From: an uncultured Peptococcaceae bacterium | GTDB lineage: Bacteria; Bacillota; Peptococcia; Peptococcales; Peptococcaceae | NCBI GenBank assembly: GCA_910585405.1 | Contig: CAJUDO010000020.1 | Location: 1 to 58,970, forward strand | DNA: 58,970 nt | Direction: 5' to 3' | In this document: one piece after another, positions 25,376 to 33,862 of the stretch | How positions within the stretch are numbered: position 1 is the first letter of the stretch | Layout: each line of letters begins with the position of its first letter | Program-made: the position numbers and the translations under genes | Notes under the pieces: model-generated | Databases searched by the model: none | The model's input: only the letters and a program-made list of their open reading frames with translations | What the model was told of the DNA's origin: nothing

Positions 25376-25978
25376 ATGGAACAACAGAAAAAACGGGGAG
25401 TCCTCTTGGTGTTATCCGGGCCTTCCGGTACAGGAAAAGGGACAGTATGCGCCGTGGTGCGCGACCATTTAGGGGACAGTGTGTGCTATTCTATTTCGGC
25501 TACTACGCGGCAGCCCCGTCCCGGTGAAGTGCACGGCCGGGAGTATTTTTTCTTCAGCAAAGAGGAATTTGCGGCATTGAGGGAGCAAGATGGATTTTTA
25601 GAATGGGCGCAGGTCTATGACAATTTTTACGGTACACCGCGAAAGTTTGTGGAGGAGGTTTTGGACTCTGGTAAGGACTGTATTCTGGAAATTGACCCTC
25701 AGGGCGCGCTGCAGGTGCGCAACGCCACTGATGAAGCGGTTTTGGTATTTATTGCGCCGCCGTCCTTGGAAGAACTGCGCAGTCGCTTGACGGGAAGAGG
25801 CACCGAGTCTGAGGAAGAAGTGGAAAAGCGGCTGGGCTGTGCTGCAGCGGAGCTGGCCTACAGGGATAAATACGATTACATCATCGTCAATGATGATGTG
25901 GAGAAGGCTGCTATGAAAATGGAAGCGATCTTATTGGCTGAAAAGTGCCGCAGTGTGCGCAGTTTATCAGATAAATAA
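25376..25978 (+). CDS. gmk: Guanylate kinase
   Basis: A 200-residue kinase converting GMP and ATP to GDP and ADP. ATG 25376 follows AGGAGG at a 5-base spacing; the in-frame TTG at 25355 is not needed. It has the P-loop SGPSGTGKGTV, the GMP-binding SATTRQPRPGEVHGREYFF, and EIDPQGALQVR. Its length is normal. It precedes rpoZ by 79 bases in the yicC-remA-gmk-rpoZ-coaBC order common in Firmicutes. Confidence 0.96.
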   Translation: MEQQKKRGVLLVLSGPSGTGKGTVCAVVRDHLGDSVCYSISATTRQPRPGEVHGREYFFFSKEEFAALREQDGFLEWAQVYDNFYGTPRKFVEEVLDSGKDCILEIDPQGALQVRNATDEAVLVFIAPPSLEELRSRLTGRGTESEEEVEKRLGCAAAELAYRDKYDYIIVNDDVEKAAMKMEAILLAEKCRSVRSLSDK

Positions 25979-26057
25979 ATCGTATGAGACTGTTTGATGC
26001 AGCATAAAATAAGGCAACACTGTAATTAGGTATCTTAAATAAAATGGAGGGTTTTTC

Positions 26058-26264
26058 ATGGTAGAACCGACGATTGATGAATTATTGACAAAGGCTGACA
26101 GCAAGTATTCTTTGGTGTGCGCGGCTGCCAAGCGGGCGCGGGAGATAGTGGATGGCGCAGAGCCGCTGAACAGCGGCGATGCAAAAAAACCTGTGACCAT
26201 TGCGCTACAGGAAATCGGTGAAGACAAAATTAAATATGAACAGACCACAGAAGGTATCAAGTAG
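26058..26264 (+). CDS. rpoZ: RNA polymerase omega subunit
   Basis: A 68-residue omega subunit, which helps assemble and stabilise RNA polymerase. EPTIDELLTKADSKYSLVCAAAKRAREI matches the conserved N-terminal helices (the family core is SKY-x-LV-x-x-AAKRAR), and KPVTIALQEIGEDKI the second conserved block. ATG 26058 is preceded by TGGAGGG. It is typically short in Firmicutes, as here, and lies between gmk and coaBC. Confidence 0.93.
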   Translation: MVEPTIDELLTKADSKYSLVCAAAKRAREIVDGAEPLNSGDAKKPVTIALQEIGEDKIKYEQTTEGIK

Positions 26265-26291
26265 CAGAGTCTTTCATTGGGAGCGATAAAG

Positions 26292-27500
26292 ATGGCAAAT
26301 ATCATTGTGGGTGTGACTGGTGGCATTGCTGCGTATAAAGCTGCGGAACTGGTAAGCCTGCTGACAAAGCAGGGGCATGCGGTGCGCTGTCTTATGACGC
26401 AGGCAGCGGGGCAGTTTATCACGCCACTGACCTTGCAAACGCTGTCCGGTAACAAAGTTTACACGGATTTGTTTAACTTGCATGAGGAACCTGAATGGCA
26501 GGTAGAGCATGTTGGGTTGGCCCATTGGGCAGACTGCATTCTCATTGTTCCGGCCAGTGCTGATTTTTTGGGGAAGGTGGCCCATGGTCTGGCCGATGAT
26601 TTGCTGAGTACTTGCGTGATGGCCACGAAGGCACCGGTGTATTTTGCACTGGCGATGAATGATCAAATGTATGCCAATCCTTTGGTGCAACGTAATATTC
26701 AGCTGCTGAGGGAAGTAGGCTATCATTTCATTGAGCCGGAGGAGGGAGCCTTGGCTTGTGGCACGTCGGGTAAGGGCCGTATGGCTGCGCCGCAGAAAAT
26801 TGCCTCTATGTTGGAACGGCTCAGAACGCAGGATATGGAACATTTGCGCGTCGTGGTAACTGCTGGTCCCACGAGAGAGGCTATTGACCCAGTGCGTTAT
26901 CTGACCAATCATAGCAGCGGAAAAATGGGTTATGCCATTGCCAGACAGGCCGCCAATCGTGGTGCAGAGGTGATATTGATTAGCGGGCCATCGCAGGAGC
27001 AGGTTCCGCCGGGGGTTATCTATGTGCCGGTGCAGTCTGCACAGGAGATGTTTTTGGCTGTACAGCAATATTATGGACAGGCCGATGCGGTGATTAAGGC
27101 GGCGGCAGTTGCAGATTATCGGCCAAAGCAGGTATTTGACAGGAAACTGAAAAAGACAGAGGGCGACCTGACGTTGGAATTGGAGCGCAATGTGGATATT
27201 TTGGCTTGGTTGGGTGCACATAAAACGGAGCAAATCTTGGTAGGTTTTGCTGCGGAAACCGACAATGTAGAGCAGAATGCATTGGGAAAACTGCAGCGCA
27301 AGCATTTGGATTTTATTGCCGCGAATGACGTGACAGAAGCAAATAGCGGCTTTGGGAAGGATACAAACAAGATTGCGCTTTACGGCGCAGATCACAGCGT
27401 GATAGATTTGCCAGTGCTTCGTAAGGAGGATGCTGCGGATCGTATTTTGGATGCAGTATTGCAGCTTTATCAGACGAAACATACAAATAGAAAAAATTAA
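26292..27500 (+). CDS. coaBC: Bifunctional phosphopantothenoylcysteine decarboxylase/synthetase
   Basis: A 402-residue enzyme making 4'-phosphopantetheine for coenzyme A. The start is ATG 26292 with GGGAG upstream; an in-frame TTG at 26277 is not needed. The N-terminal flavoprotein CoaC domain (1-180) has GVTGGIAAYKAAELV, the catalytic His in HVGLAHWADCILIVPASAD, AMNDQMY and the active-site Cys in GALACGTSGKGRMA. The CoaB domain has VVTAGPTREAIDPVRYLTN, SSGKMGYAIA and AAVADYRP, which bind CTP and the substrate. It is followed by metK after 42 bases. Confidence 0.95.
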   Translation: MANIIVGVTGGIAAYKAAELVSLLTKQGHAVRCLMTQAAGQFITPLTLQTLSGNKVYTDLFNLHEEPEWQVEHVGLAHWADCILIVPASADFLGKVAHGLADDLLSTCVMATKAPVYFALAMNDQMYANPLVQRNIQLLREVGYHFIEPEEGALACGTSGKGRMAAPQKIASMLERLRTQDMEHLRVVVTAGPTREAIDPVRYLTNHSSGKMGYAIARQAANRGAEVILISGPSQEQVPPGVIYVPVQSAQEMFLAVQQYYGQADAVIKAAAVADYRPKQVFDRKLKKTEGDLTLELERNVDILAWLGAHKTEQILVGFAAETDNVEQNALGKLQRKHLDFIAANDVTEANSGFGKDTNKIALYGADHSVIDLPVLRKEDAADRILDAVLQLYQTKHTNRKN

Positions 27501-27542
27501 GTGGAAACAGAGAAGAGATTTTACTCAAGGAGTTGTAGAAAC

Positions 27543-28727
27543 ATGCGAAAATTATTCACTTCTGAATCTGTAACAGAAGGACATCCAGATAAGATGGCGG
27601 ATCAAATTTCCGACGGAATTTTAGATGCTATTTTGGAAAAAGACCCTATGGCCCGTGTGGCCTGTGAAACATTTCTGACCACAGGAATGGCATTGATTGC
27701 TGGTGAAATCAGCACCAATTGTTATGTGGATATGCCTAAAATTGTACGGGAAACCATTCGTGAAATCGGTTATACCAATGCGACATATGGTTTCGACTGC
27801 AATACCAGCGCAGTATTGACTTCCATTGATGAGCAGTCCCCGGATATTGCCATGGGCGTGGACAAGGCGTTGGAAGCTAGGGAAGGCGAGTTTGATGAGA
27901 TTGACGCTATTGGTGCTGGAGACCAGGGCATGATGTTTGGATATGCCACCAATGAAACAGAATGCTATATGCCTATGCCTATTTATTTGGCCCATGGTTT
28001 GACAAAGCGTTTAACAGAGTTACGTAAATCCGGTGAGATTCCTTATTTGCTGCCGGATGGAAAATCACAAGTGACTGTGGAGTATGAGGATGATAAACCA
28101 GTTCGTGTGGATGCAGTGGTTGTTTCTACACAGCACAAAGGGGAAGCGACTTTGGAGCAGATTCGGCAGGATGTGATCGAAAAGGTGATTAAACCCGTGA
28201 TTCCTGCAGAATTCCTTGATGAAAATACAAAATATTTTGTGAATCCCACAGGGCGTTTTGTGATTGGCGGCCCTCAGGGGGATACTGGTTTGACCGGCCG
28301 CAAGATTATTGTGGACACTTATGGCGGTATGGCGCGGCACGGCGGCGGTGCTTTTTCTGGCAAGGATTGCACAAAGGTGGATCGATCTGGAGCTTATGCG
28401 GCGCGGTATGTAGCGAAAAATGTGGTGGCTGCAGGTTTGGCAGACCGCTGTGAGGTGCAGCTGGCTTATGCTATTGGCGTGGCCCGTCCGATGTCAGTGC
28501 TGGTGGATACCTTTGGCACCAATAAAGTGGATGAAGAGAAAATTGCCAAGGCTGTGTTGGAGATCTTTGATTTGCGCCCGGCAGGAATCATCCGCGATTT
28601 GGATTTGCGCCGTCCAATCTATAAACAAACCGCTGCTTACGGACATTTTGGCCGTACTGATTTGGATTTGCCGTGGGAACGGACCGATCGTGTAGAGGCA
28701 TTGAAGAAAGCAGTTGCCGCTCAGTAA
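27543..28727 (+). CDS. metK: S-adenosylmethionine synthetase
   Basis: A 394-residue enzyme making S-adenosylmethionine from methionine and ATP. The start is ATG 27543, at MRKLFTSESVTEGHPDKMADQ, with AAGGAG before it; an in-frame GTG at 27501 would add an unsupported extension. The family motifs GHPDK, GAGDQGMMFGYA and GGAFSGKDCTKVDRSGAY are all present. The upstream gap is 42 bases, with no room for a SAM riboswitch, so metK appears to be expressed with coaBC. The combination supplies SAM to the YgiQ protein and other radical SAM enzymes. Confidence 0.96.
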   Translation: MRKLFTSESVTEGHPDKMADQISDGILDAILEKDPMARVACETFLTTGMALIAGEISTNCYVDMPKIVRETIREIGYTNATYGFDCNTSAVLTSIDEQSPDIAMGVDKALEAREGEFDEIDAIGAGDQGMMFGYATNETECYMPMPIYLAHGLTKRLTELRKSGEIPYLLPDGKSQVTVEYEDDKPVRVDAVVVSTQHKGEATLEQIRQDVIEKVIKPVIPAEFLDENTKYFVNPTGRFVIGGPQGDTGLTGRKIIVDTYGGMARHGGGAFSGKDCTKVDRSGAYAARYVAKNVVAAGLADRCEVQLAYAIGVARPMSVLVDTFGTNKVDEEKIAKAVLEIFDLRPAGIIRDLDLRRPIYKQTAAYGHFGRTDLDLPWERTDRVEALKKAVAAQ

Positions 28728-28861
28728 GCGCAGAAGAAAGATAACAGATCAAGTGGAAATGGGAATATTGTAAAGCTGAAATATACAGAGAAACTATCAA
28801 TCTCAAAGGTTGAGGCAGGAGAGTATTTGTAATTTGGTTTACAATCTGCTGCGTTTTTCTC

Positions 28862-28889
28862 TTGTATAATCATAAAATAGTGATATGAT
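28862..28889 (+). promoter_or_regulatory. Candidate promoter of the ACT-domain gene
   Basis: TTGTAT (28862-28867), 16 bases, TATGAT (28884-28889), 36 bases before the ATG. A nested TATAAT at 28865-28870 is an alternative -10. Confidence 0.45.
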
Positions 28890-28925
28890 AACAGTAGAAC
28901 TTGATCTTGTGAAGGAGAGATTGCG

Positions 28926-29375
28926 ATGTCAGTAAGACAAATTTCCGTATTCTTGGAGACGACAACGGATGGATTGATGGAATTTACCAAGGTTTTGCAG
29001 GAGAGTGATATTGATATTCGTGCGTTTTCTATAGCAGAGGCACCGGATTTCAGTATTGCGCGGGTGATTGTGGATGATTTTGAACGCACACAAGCTGCTT
29101 TAAAAATGGCGGGTTATGTGACATCGGTAACATCGGTGATGGCCGTTGCCATTCCTGACCGCGCAGGCGGTCTATATGAGGTGTTAAATAGCTTTACCGA
29201 GGCAGACATCAATGTGAAATATACTTATGCTTTTACCGGGCGGCAGAAGGGTTTGGCGTACAGAGTGTTCCGTGTAGATGATGAGGAAAAAGCCATCGCG
29301 GCTTTGCAGAAAAATCAGATACAGATTATTGATCAGGAGGATTTGCATTGCTCGGCAGAAGGCGGATGTTTGTAA
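28926..29375 (+). CDS. Tandem ACT-domain amino-acid-sensing protein
   Basis: A 149-residue protein of two ACT domains (about 1-68 and 69-140). The opening SVRQISVFLETTTDGLMEF and DIDIRAFSIAEAPDFSIARVIVDD match ACT domain 1; AVAIPDRAGGLYEVLNSFTEADINVKYTYAF matches domain 2. ACT pairs bind amino acids. Small stand-alone proteins like this are often found next to phenylacetate-CoA ligase or indolepyruvate oxidoreductase genes, neither of which is here, so the ligand is unknown. The C-terminal Cys residues (LHCSAEGGCL) are unusual. Preceded by GAAGGAGAG and followed by a strong terminator. Confidence 0.85.
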   Translation: MSVRQISVFLETTTDGLMEFTKVLQESDIDIRAFSIAEAPDFSIARVIVDDFERTQAALKMAGYVTSVTSVMAVAIPDRAGGLYEVLNSFTEADINVKYTYAFTGRQKGLAYRVFRVDDEEKAIAALQKNQIQIIDQEDLHCSAEGGCL

Positions 29376-29449
29376 GGTCTTGGAAAAGATGGAATATGAT
29401 AAATAGAACCGTTGTATGAGTAATCTGATATATTCACTGTCATGAGTCA

Positions 29450-29492
29450 AACAGAGAAACAAATGGTAAATCTTTTGTTTCTCTGTTTTTTT
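29450..29492 (+). terminator. Intrinsic terminator of the ACT gene
   Basis: AACAGAGAAACAAA and TTTGTTTCTCTGTT form a 14-bp stem ending in TTTTT. The minus-strand reading lacks a T-tract, so it serves the plus-strand gene. Confidence 0.85.
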
Positions 29493-29633
29493 GTGAAGAA
29501 GTGAGTAAGCGGATATAGGAAAAGTATAAAAGATCTGGCAAACCAAACAACCGGGGAGGTCCTGGCGGTTTTTATGCTGAAAAAGAGGCTGAATGGTTTG
29601 CTTTATGTGCGAGTTTTTCATATTTCTTGACAC

Positions 29634-30800
29634 TCAATATGCTAATTTGTAAATGTTTAAGACATCTTTCCAGTGCAAAGGCTTTACGCCATGGATAGTG
29701 TCTCCATTTTTGGGAGCGCTTTTGGCCATAGTTTCCAGCATGGATTCAGGAATATTCAGTTCCCGCAATGTGGCAGGGATGCCTAAGGAAATGAAAAATT
29801 CTCTGGTTTTCTCAATGGCGGTGTTGGCTGTTTTCATAGCATCCCAGCTGCGCTCCAAGTGCCAGACATTCCAGCCGTATTCGGCGAACATCTGCGCAGT
29901 GGAATCGTCCAGAATGTATTTCATCCAGGCCGGTGTGAGAATAGCCAGACCAGTACCGTGGGTGACATCGAAATAGGCACTGAGAGCATGCTCCATTGCA
30001 TGAACGCTCCATGGACAATCCTTTCCGTTTTTTAAGAGGCCATTGATGGCCAAGCTGGAGGCCCACATGAGATTGGCCCGCGCTTCGTAATTTTCCGGCT
30101 CTTTTATAGCAATGGGCCCATAGTGAATACAGGTCTGCAAAATTCCTTCCGCCAAGCGATTGATAAGGAAAGCACCGTCATGCAGGGTAAAATAGCTTTC
30201 AAATACGTGACTCATCATATCAGCAGTGCCTGCAGCTGTCTGCGCAGCGGGTACTGAGTAGGTATAAGTTGGGTCCAAAATGGAGAAACGGGGAATGAAA
30301 TCAGGATGTCCCACGCCGTATTTTAAGTTTTGCTCGGTGTTAGTGATGACAGCCATAGGGTCCATCTCTGAACCGGTGGCGGCTAAGGTTAAAATCACGC
30401 CGATGGGCAATACATTTTGGCAACGGTTACTGTCTAAAACGATATCCCAGGGGTTTCCGTTATAATGAACGCTGCCAGCGATCACTTTGGCGCAGTCAAT
30501 ACTGCTGCCGCCGCCCACTGCCAGGATCAAATCAATTTGATGGGTACGGCACAGTTTCACGCCGCGTATCACAGTTTCCAAGCGCGGATTGGGCTCTACT
30601 CCCGATAATTCCCAAAAAGAAATATGTTCGGCGGCAAAAATATCCATAATTTTTTGATAAATGCCATTGCGTTTGATGCTGCCGCCGCCATAAACCAAGA
30701 GCACGCGATTGCCAAAACGCTGCAATTGACTTGTCAGCTGGGAGATTTGTCCTTCTCCAAAGAATAAGTCTACGGGCATGTGATAGTGAAAATTTTTCAT
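29634..30800 (-). CDS. Iron-containing alcohol dehydrogenase
   Basis: A 388-residue enzyme of the Fe-dependent ADH family (butanol dehydrogenase-like). ATG 30800 is preceded by GAGGTG. NAD(P) binding is shown by LLVYGGGSIKRNGIY and LAVGGGSSIDCAK, and metal ligands by the family motif TADMMSHVFESYF and the downstream HAMEHALSAYFDVTHGTGLAIL, whose His and the earlier Asp would hold the iron. It would reduce aldehydes to alcohols with NADH/NADPH; the substrate is uncertain. It is monocistronic on the minus strand, divergent from uppP. Confidence 0.9.
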   Translation of the reverse strand: MKNFHYHMPVDLFFGEGQISQLTSQLQRFGNRVLLVYGGGSIKRNGIYQKIMDIFAAEHISFWELSGVEPNPRLETVIRGVKLCRTHQIDLILAVGGGSSIDCAKVIAGSVHYNGNPWDIVLDSNRCQNVLPIGVILTLAATGSEMDPMAVITNTEQNLKYGVGHPDFIPRFSILDPTYTYSVPAAQTAAGTADMMSHVFESYFTLHDGAFLINRLAEGILQTCIHYGPIAIKEPENYEARANLMWASSLAINGLLKNGKDCPWSVHAMEHALSAYFDVTHGTGLAILTPAWMKYILDDSTAQMFAEYGWNVWHLERSWDAMKTANTAIEKTREFFISLGIPATLRELNIPESMLETMAKSAPKNGDTIHGVKPLHWKDVLNIYKLAY

Positions 30801-30917
30801 AGGAAGCACCTCTTCGTGAAATTCTAAAACGGTATAAATCTAGTATAGCAAAAAATCCTTGTCACTGCCAGTTCCTTGGAGTAAAATATACACGAATCAT
30901 ATTTTTAGGAGGCGTTT

Positions 30918-31733
30918 ATGAGTTTTATAGATATTATAAAAGTGATTGTGCTGGGTTTTGTGCAGGGGATTACTGAGTGGCTGCCGGTAAGCAGTACAGG
31001 ACATTTGATTTTGTTTGATGCGTTTTTGCAGCTGCAGCAGTCGGAGGTGTTTGTGAATACCTTCTTTGTGGTCATCCAATTGGGCTCCATTCTGGCGGTC
31101 ATTGTGCTCTATTTTGAAAAACTAAATCCCTTTTCTCGACACAAAAATTTTTTTGCCCGTCAGGAAACCATTGATTTATGGAAAAAAGTTATCGTGGCCG
31201 TCATCCCTGCGGCAGTGTTAGGGTTATTATTTGATGATATCATCAACGAGATGTTTTATAATCCTGTCACTGTAGCGGTGATGCTGATTGTCTACGGGAT
31301 TTTATTTATTGTGATTGAAAACGGACGGCGCTATCCGACCTATCGGAGTCTGGAACAGCTGGATTACAGGACGGCGATTTTGATTGGCTGCTTTCAATCT
31401 CTGGCCTTAATTCCGGGGACATCCCGTTCAGGTGCTACGATTGTGGGCGCGTTGCTTTTGGGAACAGCCCGTTCGGTGGCTGCTGAATTTTCTTTTTTTA
31501 TGGCCATTCCCACCATGCTGGGAGCTAGTGCGCTGAAACTTTTGAAAGCTGGGCTGTCTTTTACCCTGGCAGAATGGGCTTTGCTTTTGCTGGGCTCAAT
31601 TGTAGCGTTTATCGTTTCTGTATTTGCCATCAGGTTTTTAATGAATTATATTCAGCGCCATAATTTTAAGGTGTTCGGCTATTATCGGATTATTTTAGGA
31701 TTACTGTTGATTCTCTATTTTGTTATATTGTAG
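30918..31733 (+). CDS. uppP: Undecaprenyl-diphosphatase
   Basis: A 271-residue integral membrane enzyme that converts undecaprenyl diphosphate to the monophosphate, the lipid carrier for peptidoglycan synthesis. The two catalytic motifs are present: QGITEWLPVSSTGHL (usual form EGLTEFLPVSSTGH) and PGTSRSGATI. About eight hydrophobic segments are visible. ATG 30918 is preceded by AGGAGG. Overexpression of this enzyme gives bacitracin tolerance in other bacteria. The downstream GTPase gene begins 38 bases later without a clear terminator, so they may share a transcript. Confidence 0.93.
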   Translation: MSFIDIIKVIVLGFVQGITEWLPVSSTGHLILFDAFLQLQQSEVFVNTFFVVIQLGSILAVIVLYFEKLNPFSRHKNFFARQETIDLWKKVIVAVIPAAVLGLLFDDIINEMFYNPVTVAVMLIVYGILFIVIENGRRYPTYRSLEQLDYRTAILIGCFQSLALIPGTSRSGATIVGALLLGTARSVAAEFSFFMAIPTMLGASALKLLKAGLSFTLAEWALLLLGSIVAFIVSVFAIRFLMNYIQRHNFKVFGYYRIILGLLLILYFVIL

Positions 31734-31770
31734 AATAAGATAAATAAACTTTGGAAAGAGGATGAATTTT

Positions 31771-32892
31771 ATGGTAAAGGTAGATATTATTTCAGGATTT
31801 CTGGGTGCTGGGAAAACAACGCTGATTCAGAAGCTGCTAAAGGAAGCTTTGGTCGGCAGAAAGGTTGTGCTCATTGAAAATGAGTTCGGCGAAATTGGTA
31901 TTGACGGCGGATTTTTACAGGAAAGCGGTGTGGAAATTCGTGAGATGAATTCGGGCTGTATTTGCTGCTCGCTGGTAGGTGATTTTAAGACTTCACTGCA
32001 GGAAGTGCTGCGTACCTATACGCCGGAGAGGATTCTCATTGAACCCTCAGGGGTAGGGAAGCTTTCGGAGGTGGTACAGGCTGTTTCCGGTGTAGACGCT
32101 GAGATTGCCATTTCGGGGAAAATAACCGTGGTGGATGTCAACAAATGCAAATTATATCTGAAAAATTTCGGGGAATTTTTCCTGGATCAGGTGAAGGAAG
32201 CAGATACTATTTTGCTGAGCCGTACCGATTCTGCCAGCGCGGAGAAAGTACAGCAGGCCGTGGATTTATTGCGTAGTCACAATGACCGTGCGTTGATTGT
32301 GACCACGCCGTGGGAACAGTTAGATGGGGAAGCGTTACTGCAGGAAATGGAGCGGGCAGTGGATTTGGCGGATACCTTGTTGGCGGAAGTGGAAGCGCAT
32401 CATCACGACCATGGAGAACATTGTGATTGCGATCATGAACATCATCACGACCATGGAGAACACTGTGACTGCGGTCATGAACATCATCACGACCATGGAG
32501 AACATTGTGATTGCGGCCATGATCATCACCATGCCCATGGGGAACATCACGACTGCGATCATGAACATCATCACGATCATGGAGAACACTGCAGCTGCGG
32601 CCATGATCATCATGCCGATGAAGTATTTATGAGTTGGGGCATGGAAACGCCGACAGCTTATGCGGAAGAGCAGGTAAAAGAAATGCTGCAGGCGCTGGCG
32701 CAGGAAGAAACTTATGGGATTGTATTGCGTGCCAAAGGGATGCTGCCTGCCGTCGATGGCAACTGGATTTATTTTGACTATGTGCCGGGTGAATGGGAAG
32801 TTCGTCAGGGAAGTCCTGTTGTGACCGGAAAAATTTGTGTCATTGGTTCTGCTTTAAAACAGGACGCGCTGCAAAAATTATTCCGGGCATGA
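31771..32892 (+). CDS. COG0523 GTPase with His/Cys repeat (zinc-metallochaperone type)
   Basis: A 373-residue CobW/G3E GTPase. I place the start at ATG 31771, nine bases after AAAGAGG; ATG 31762 is too close to that site. Motifs are Walker A GFLGAGKTT, the switch-like VVLIENEFGEIGIDGGFL, the metal-binding CxCC in SGCICCSLVGDF, and IEPSGVG. Residues about 209-278 are five tandem 14-residue His/Cys repeats (pattern EHHHDHGEHCDCGH), a likely metal store or transfer arm for zinc or nickel. A C-terminal CobW domain follows. Such GTPases hand zinc to client enzymes. The following genes are a second COG0523 GTPase and a zinc-dependent beta-carbonic anhydrase. Confidence 0.85.
   Translation: MVKVDIISGFLGAGKTTLIQKLLKEALVGRKVVLIENEFGEIGIDGGFLQESGVEIREMNSGCICCSLVGDFKTSLQEVLRTYTPERILIEPSGVGKLSEVVQAVSGVDAEIAISGKITVVDVNKCKLYLKNFGEFFLDQVKEADTILLSRTDSASAEKVQQAVDLLRSHNDRALIVTTPWEQLDGEALLQEMERAVDLADTLLAEVEAHHHDHGEHCDCDHEHHHDHGEHCDCGHEHHHDHGEHCDCGHDHHHAHGEHHDCDHEHHHDHGEHCSCGHDHHADEVFMSWGMETPTAYAEEQVKEMLQALAQEETYGIVLRAKGMLPAVDGNWIYFDYVPGEWEVRQGSPVVTGKICVIGSALKQDALQKLFRA
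32395..32604 (+). repeat. Five 42-bp tandem repeats encoding His/Cys motif
   Basis: Five copies of a 42-base unit in frame, beginning at 32395, 32437, 32479, 32521 and 32563, each encoding 14 residues of the HHHDHGEHCDCGH type; a partial sixth follows. Copy four differs most (AHGEHHDCDH). The similarity at DNA level suggests recent expansion by slippage or unequal recombination. Confidence 0.9.
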
Positions 32893-32906
32893 GGAAGGTG
32901 GACAGG

Positions 32907-33839
32907 ATGACGATTCCCGTATATTTTATCAATGGCTTTTTGGAAAGCGGCAAGACCGAGTTTATCAATTATACTATCGAGGAAGATTATTTCAAAATTG
33001 ATGAGCTGACCTTGATTATTGCCTGCGAGGATGGGGAAGTGGAGTATGATTTGGAGGCGCTGCACAATGGAAATGCGGTATTAGAGCGATTAGAGACGGA
33101 GAAAGAATTTACGATAAAAAATTTGACTGCGCTGGCCAAAAAACATGATCCCGAGCGGATTATTATCGAATATAACGGTATGTGGAATCCAAAAGATATT
33201 TTGCTGCCCCGCGATTGGCATATGGAGGAGCAGATTACCTTGATTGACGCTACAACCTTTCCAGTATATTATGCCAATATGAAATCCCGCATCGGAGAGA
33301 TGGTGCGCAATGCCGATGTGGTTGTGTTCAACCGTTGTGACGGTGTAGAAGATCTACCTAGTTTTCGCCGCAGCATTCGGGCAGTGAATCAGTTTGGGGA
33401 TATTATCTTTGAGGATTCTTATGGGGAAATTGACGATTTAGGGGAAGAGGATTTACCCTATGATTTAGAGGAGTCCCATTTGGCTTTGAAGGATCATACC
33501 TATGCTATCTGGTATTTGGATGCCATGGAACGGGCAGAGCGTTATGTGGGCAAAACTGTGGAATTCGACGGTATGGTGATGCATGGTGAGGAATATCCAG
33601 AGGGCTGGTTCATTCCTGGACGTATTGCCATGGTTTGTTGCGAAGAGGATGTAGCCTTTCTGGGGTATCCCTGCTATTGGGAGAAGGAGAATCAGTTACG
33701 GGATCAGCAGTGGGTGCATGTGAAGGCGCGTTTTGCAGTGGAGGAATGGTTTGAGTATGAAGGAGAAGGTCCAGTGCTGTATGTAGAATCACTGGAACGT
33801 TGTGAGCCGCCAGAACAATTGGTGATCAACATCAGCTAG
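32907..33839 (+). CDS. COG0523 GTPase with C-terminal DUF1980/TIGR03943-like domain
   Basis: A 310-residue protein. ATG 32907 follows the previous stop by 14 bases, with GGAAGG about eight bases upstream; the frame also has an earlier ATG at 32889. The N-terminal half has a P-loop (FINGFLESGKTEFIN) and IIEYNGMWNP in place of the IEPSG of ordinary COG0523 members, and has no CxCC metal motif. The C-terminal 95 residues (AERYVGKTVEFDGMVMHGEEY, then AMVCCEEDVAFLGYPCY) resemble the OB-like domain of DUF1980/TIGR03943 proteins found with putative permeases and zinc-regulated GTPases. The fusion suggests a membrane- or metal-linked partner of the first GTPase. Confidence 0.7.
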   Translation: MTIPVYFINGFLESGKTEFINYTIEEDYFKIDELTLIIACEDGEVEYDLEALHNGNAVLERLETEKEFTIKNLTALAKKHDPERIIIEYNGMWNPKDILLPRDWHMEEQITLIDATTFPVYYANMKSRIGEMVRNADVVVFNRCDGVEDLPSFRRSIRAVNQFGDIIFEDSYGEIDDLGEEDLPYDLEESHLALKDHTYAIWYLDAMERAERYVGKTVEFDGMVMHGEEYPEGWFIPGRIAMVCCEEDVAFLGYPCYWEKENQLRDQQWVHVKARFAVEEWFEYEGEGPVLYVESLERCEPPEQLVINIS

Positions 33840-33862
33840 AAAATAGAAAGGGGTTATGACCT

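Noticed and set aside
27501..27542. SAM riboswitch before metK
   Set aside because: The gap is only 42 bases and contains no S-box elements.
32395..32604. CRISPR array
   Set aside because: The 42-bp repeats are contiguous and in frame, with no spacers; they encode the His/Cys arm.
32335..32613. Met/Val-rich minus-strand frame over the His repeats
   Set aside because: It is the complement of the repetitive His codons and carries no start context.
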